The translations under genes and the position numbers were made by a program. Shown one piece after another: positions 5,428 through 6,413 of a stretch of 6,413 bases of DNA; positions within the stretch are counted from its first letter, which is position 1; the number at the start of each line of letters is the position of its first letter. Below the pieces are notes generated by a model. It ran no database searches. It was not told the origin of the DNA and saw nothing but the letters and a program-made list of their open reading frames with translations. This DNA is from Pseudomonadota bacterium (lineage in GTDB: Bacteria; Pseudomonadota; Alphaproteobacteria; Rhizobiales; Xanthobacteraceae): positions 1-6,413 of the forward strand of contig JAKAMD010000208.1 of the NCBI GenBank assembly GCA_021823875.1. The letters run 5' to 3'.

Positions 5428-6413
5428 TTATGATGCTGCTTCGACCCGCCGCCCGTCGGGGCCAAACAGATGCAAGTGCTCCGGCGCCAGCACCAGACCG
5501 AGACGGGCGCCAACATCGACATCGGCCATCGTGAGTCCCTCGGTGACCGCGACAAAGGCGCGCTCGCTGCCGTCGTCGAAATAAAGCAGCGTGTCTTTAC
5601 CCAGGGGTTCGACCAGCCGCACGGGCAGCGTCGCGGACGCCTCACCGTTGCGGGTGACCTTCACGTGTTCGGGGCGGATGCCCAGCGTGGCAGGACCGGG
5701 CCTGGTGGCGCCGAAGCGCGCCGGCAGTGCGATGTCGAAACTGGGCGAGCGGAAACGCGCGCCGCCATTGGCGCCAGTCACCTCGCCGACCACCAGGTTC
5801 ATCGACGGTGAGCCGAAGAAATCGGCGACGAAATAGCTGACCGGATTGGAATAGATGTCGAGCGGCGAACCGATCTGCACGACCTCGCCCTGATGCATGA
5901 CCACGATACGGTCGGCGAGCGTCATCGCCTCTTCCTGGTCGTGCGTGACGTAAATGAAAGTGCGCTTGAGCACTTCGTGCAGCCGGTCGCATTCGGCGCG
6001 CAGTTCGCGCCGCAGCTTGGCGTCAAGGCTCGACAGCGGCTCGTCGAGCAGGAAGGTGGACGGGTTGGTGACCAGCGTGCGGGCCAGCGCGATGCGCTGC
6101 GATTCGCCGCCCGAGCACTGGCCCGGCATCTTGCCGAGCAGATGGGTGATGCGCACCATCTCCGCCACATCGCGCACGCGCTTGACGCGTTCCTCGGATG
6201 GCACTTTCTTCATGCGCAGGCCAAACTCGATGTTCTGCGCCACGTTCTTGTGCGGAAACAGCGCGTGGCTCTGAAACACCATGCCGAGCCCGCGGTCGCG
6301 CGGCTCGAGATCGTTCACCACCTTGCCGTCGATGCGGATTTCGCCCGAGCTTGGGTCTTCGAAACCGGCAATCATGCGCAGCGTCGTGGTCTTTCCGCAG
6401 CCCGACGGCCCCA
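5428..6413 (-). CDS. ABC transporter ATP-binding protein, MalK/UgpC type (N-terminus outside window)
   Basis: The frame is open to the right edge; 327 residues are visible and perhaps 35-40 N-terminal ones are missing. The fragment begins exactly at the Walker A motif GPSGCGKTT (visible residues 1-9). It continues with the Q-loop VFQSHALFPH (Gln at about 47), the signature CSGGESQRIALAR (99-111), Walker B TFLLDEP (119-125), the D-loop SLD (128-130) and the switch histidine in YVTHDQEEAM (157). A C-terminal TOBE-like regulatory region follows (about 205-320), with LGIRPEHVKV. This is the architecture of ATPases that power importers of sugars, glycerol phosphate, polyamines and similar solutes. 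The signature begins with Cys instead of the usual Leu and has Glu in place of Gln (SGGE). The protein would sit on the cytoplasmic face, bound to permeases presumably encoded outside the window. Its stop lies 53 bases before hydrolase B, suggesting that transporter and hydrolases act on the same compound. Substrate unknown. Confidence 0.92.
   Translation of the reverse strand, partial: GPSGCGKTTTLRMIAGFEDPSSGEIRIDGKVVNDLEPRDRGLGMVFQSHALFPHKNVAQNIEFGLRMKKVPSEERVKRVRDVAEMVRITHLLGKMPGQCSGGESQRIALARTLVTNPSTFLLDEPLSSLDAKLRRELRAECDRLHEVLKRTFIYVTHDQEEAMTLADRIVVMHQGEVVQIGSPLDIYSNPVSYFVADFFGSPSMNLVVGEVTGANGGARFRSPSFDIALPARFGATRPGPATLGIRPEHVKVTRNGEASATLPVRLVEPLGKDTLLYFDDGSERAFVAVTEGLTMADVDVGARLGLVLAPEHLHLFGPDGRRVEAAS

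Noticed and set aside
1..6413. CRISPR array, insertion sequence, toxin-antitoxin or defence system
   Set aside because: No regularly spaced direct repeats, no transposase or nuclease motifs, and no paired small genes are visible on either strand.

Overview
The window looks like a chromosomal segment from a high-GC alphaproteobacterium, most likely Hyphomicrobiales of the Bradyrhizobium/Rhodopseudomonas type. The basis is the GC-rich codon use of the metabolic genes, the protein families present, and a composite palindrome (3462-3596) whose arms resemble an interspersed repeat I recall from Bradyrhizobium-like genomes. That taxonomic placement is an inference from memory, not a database result.

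Layout, left to right. Positions 2-451 (+) hold the C-terminal 149 residues of a class V PLP aminotransferase of the serine/alanine-glyoxylate type, followed by a strong 14-bp terminator-like hairpin (494-524). Positions 525 to about 1560 form an AT-richer stretch. It has several short palindromes and one minus-strand gene (714-1316) for a small protein with an N-terminal membrane anchor and a soluble domain of unknown function. From 1613 to the right edge all genes are on the minus strand. In transcription order they are an ABC-transporter ATPase of the MalK/UgpC type (5428-6413, N-terminus outside the window), a CocE/NonD-family hydrolase (3620-5374), a cloverleaf-like palindromic element in the intergenic gap, and a second, closely related CocE/NonD hydrolase (1613-3442).

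How they may work together. The ATPase and the first hydrolase are 53 bases apart and read in the same direction, so they are probably cotranscribed. An importer gene next to two cytoplasmic hydrolases suggests uptake of a small ester- or amide-containing compound followed by intracellular cleavage, but the substrate cannot be read from the sequence. The two hydrolases are tandem paralogues: 46 of the first 60 residues are identical and they are colinear throughout. They have diverged in the middle region and at the C-terminus.

I do not see a clearly new defence, CRISPR or mobile system. The points most worth a second look are the hydrolase pair with an apparently relocated catalytic acid, the composite palindrome between the two genes, and the low-GC anchored-protein gene.
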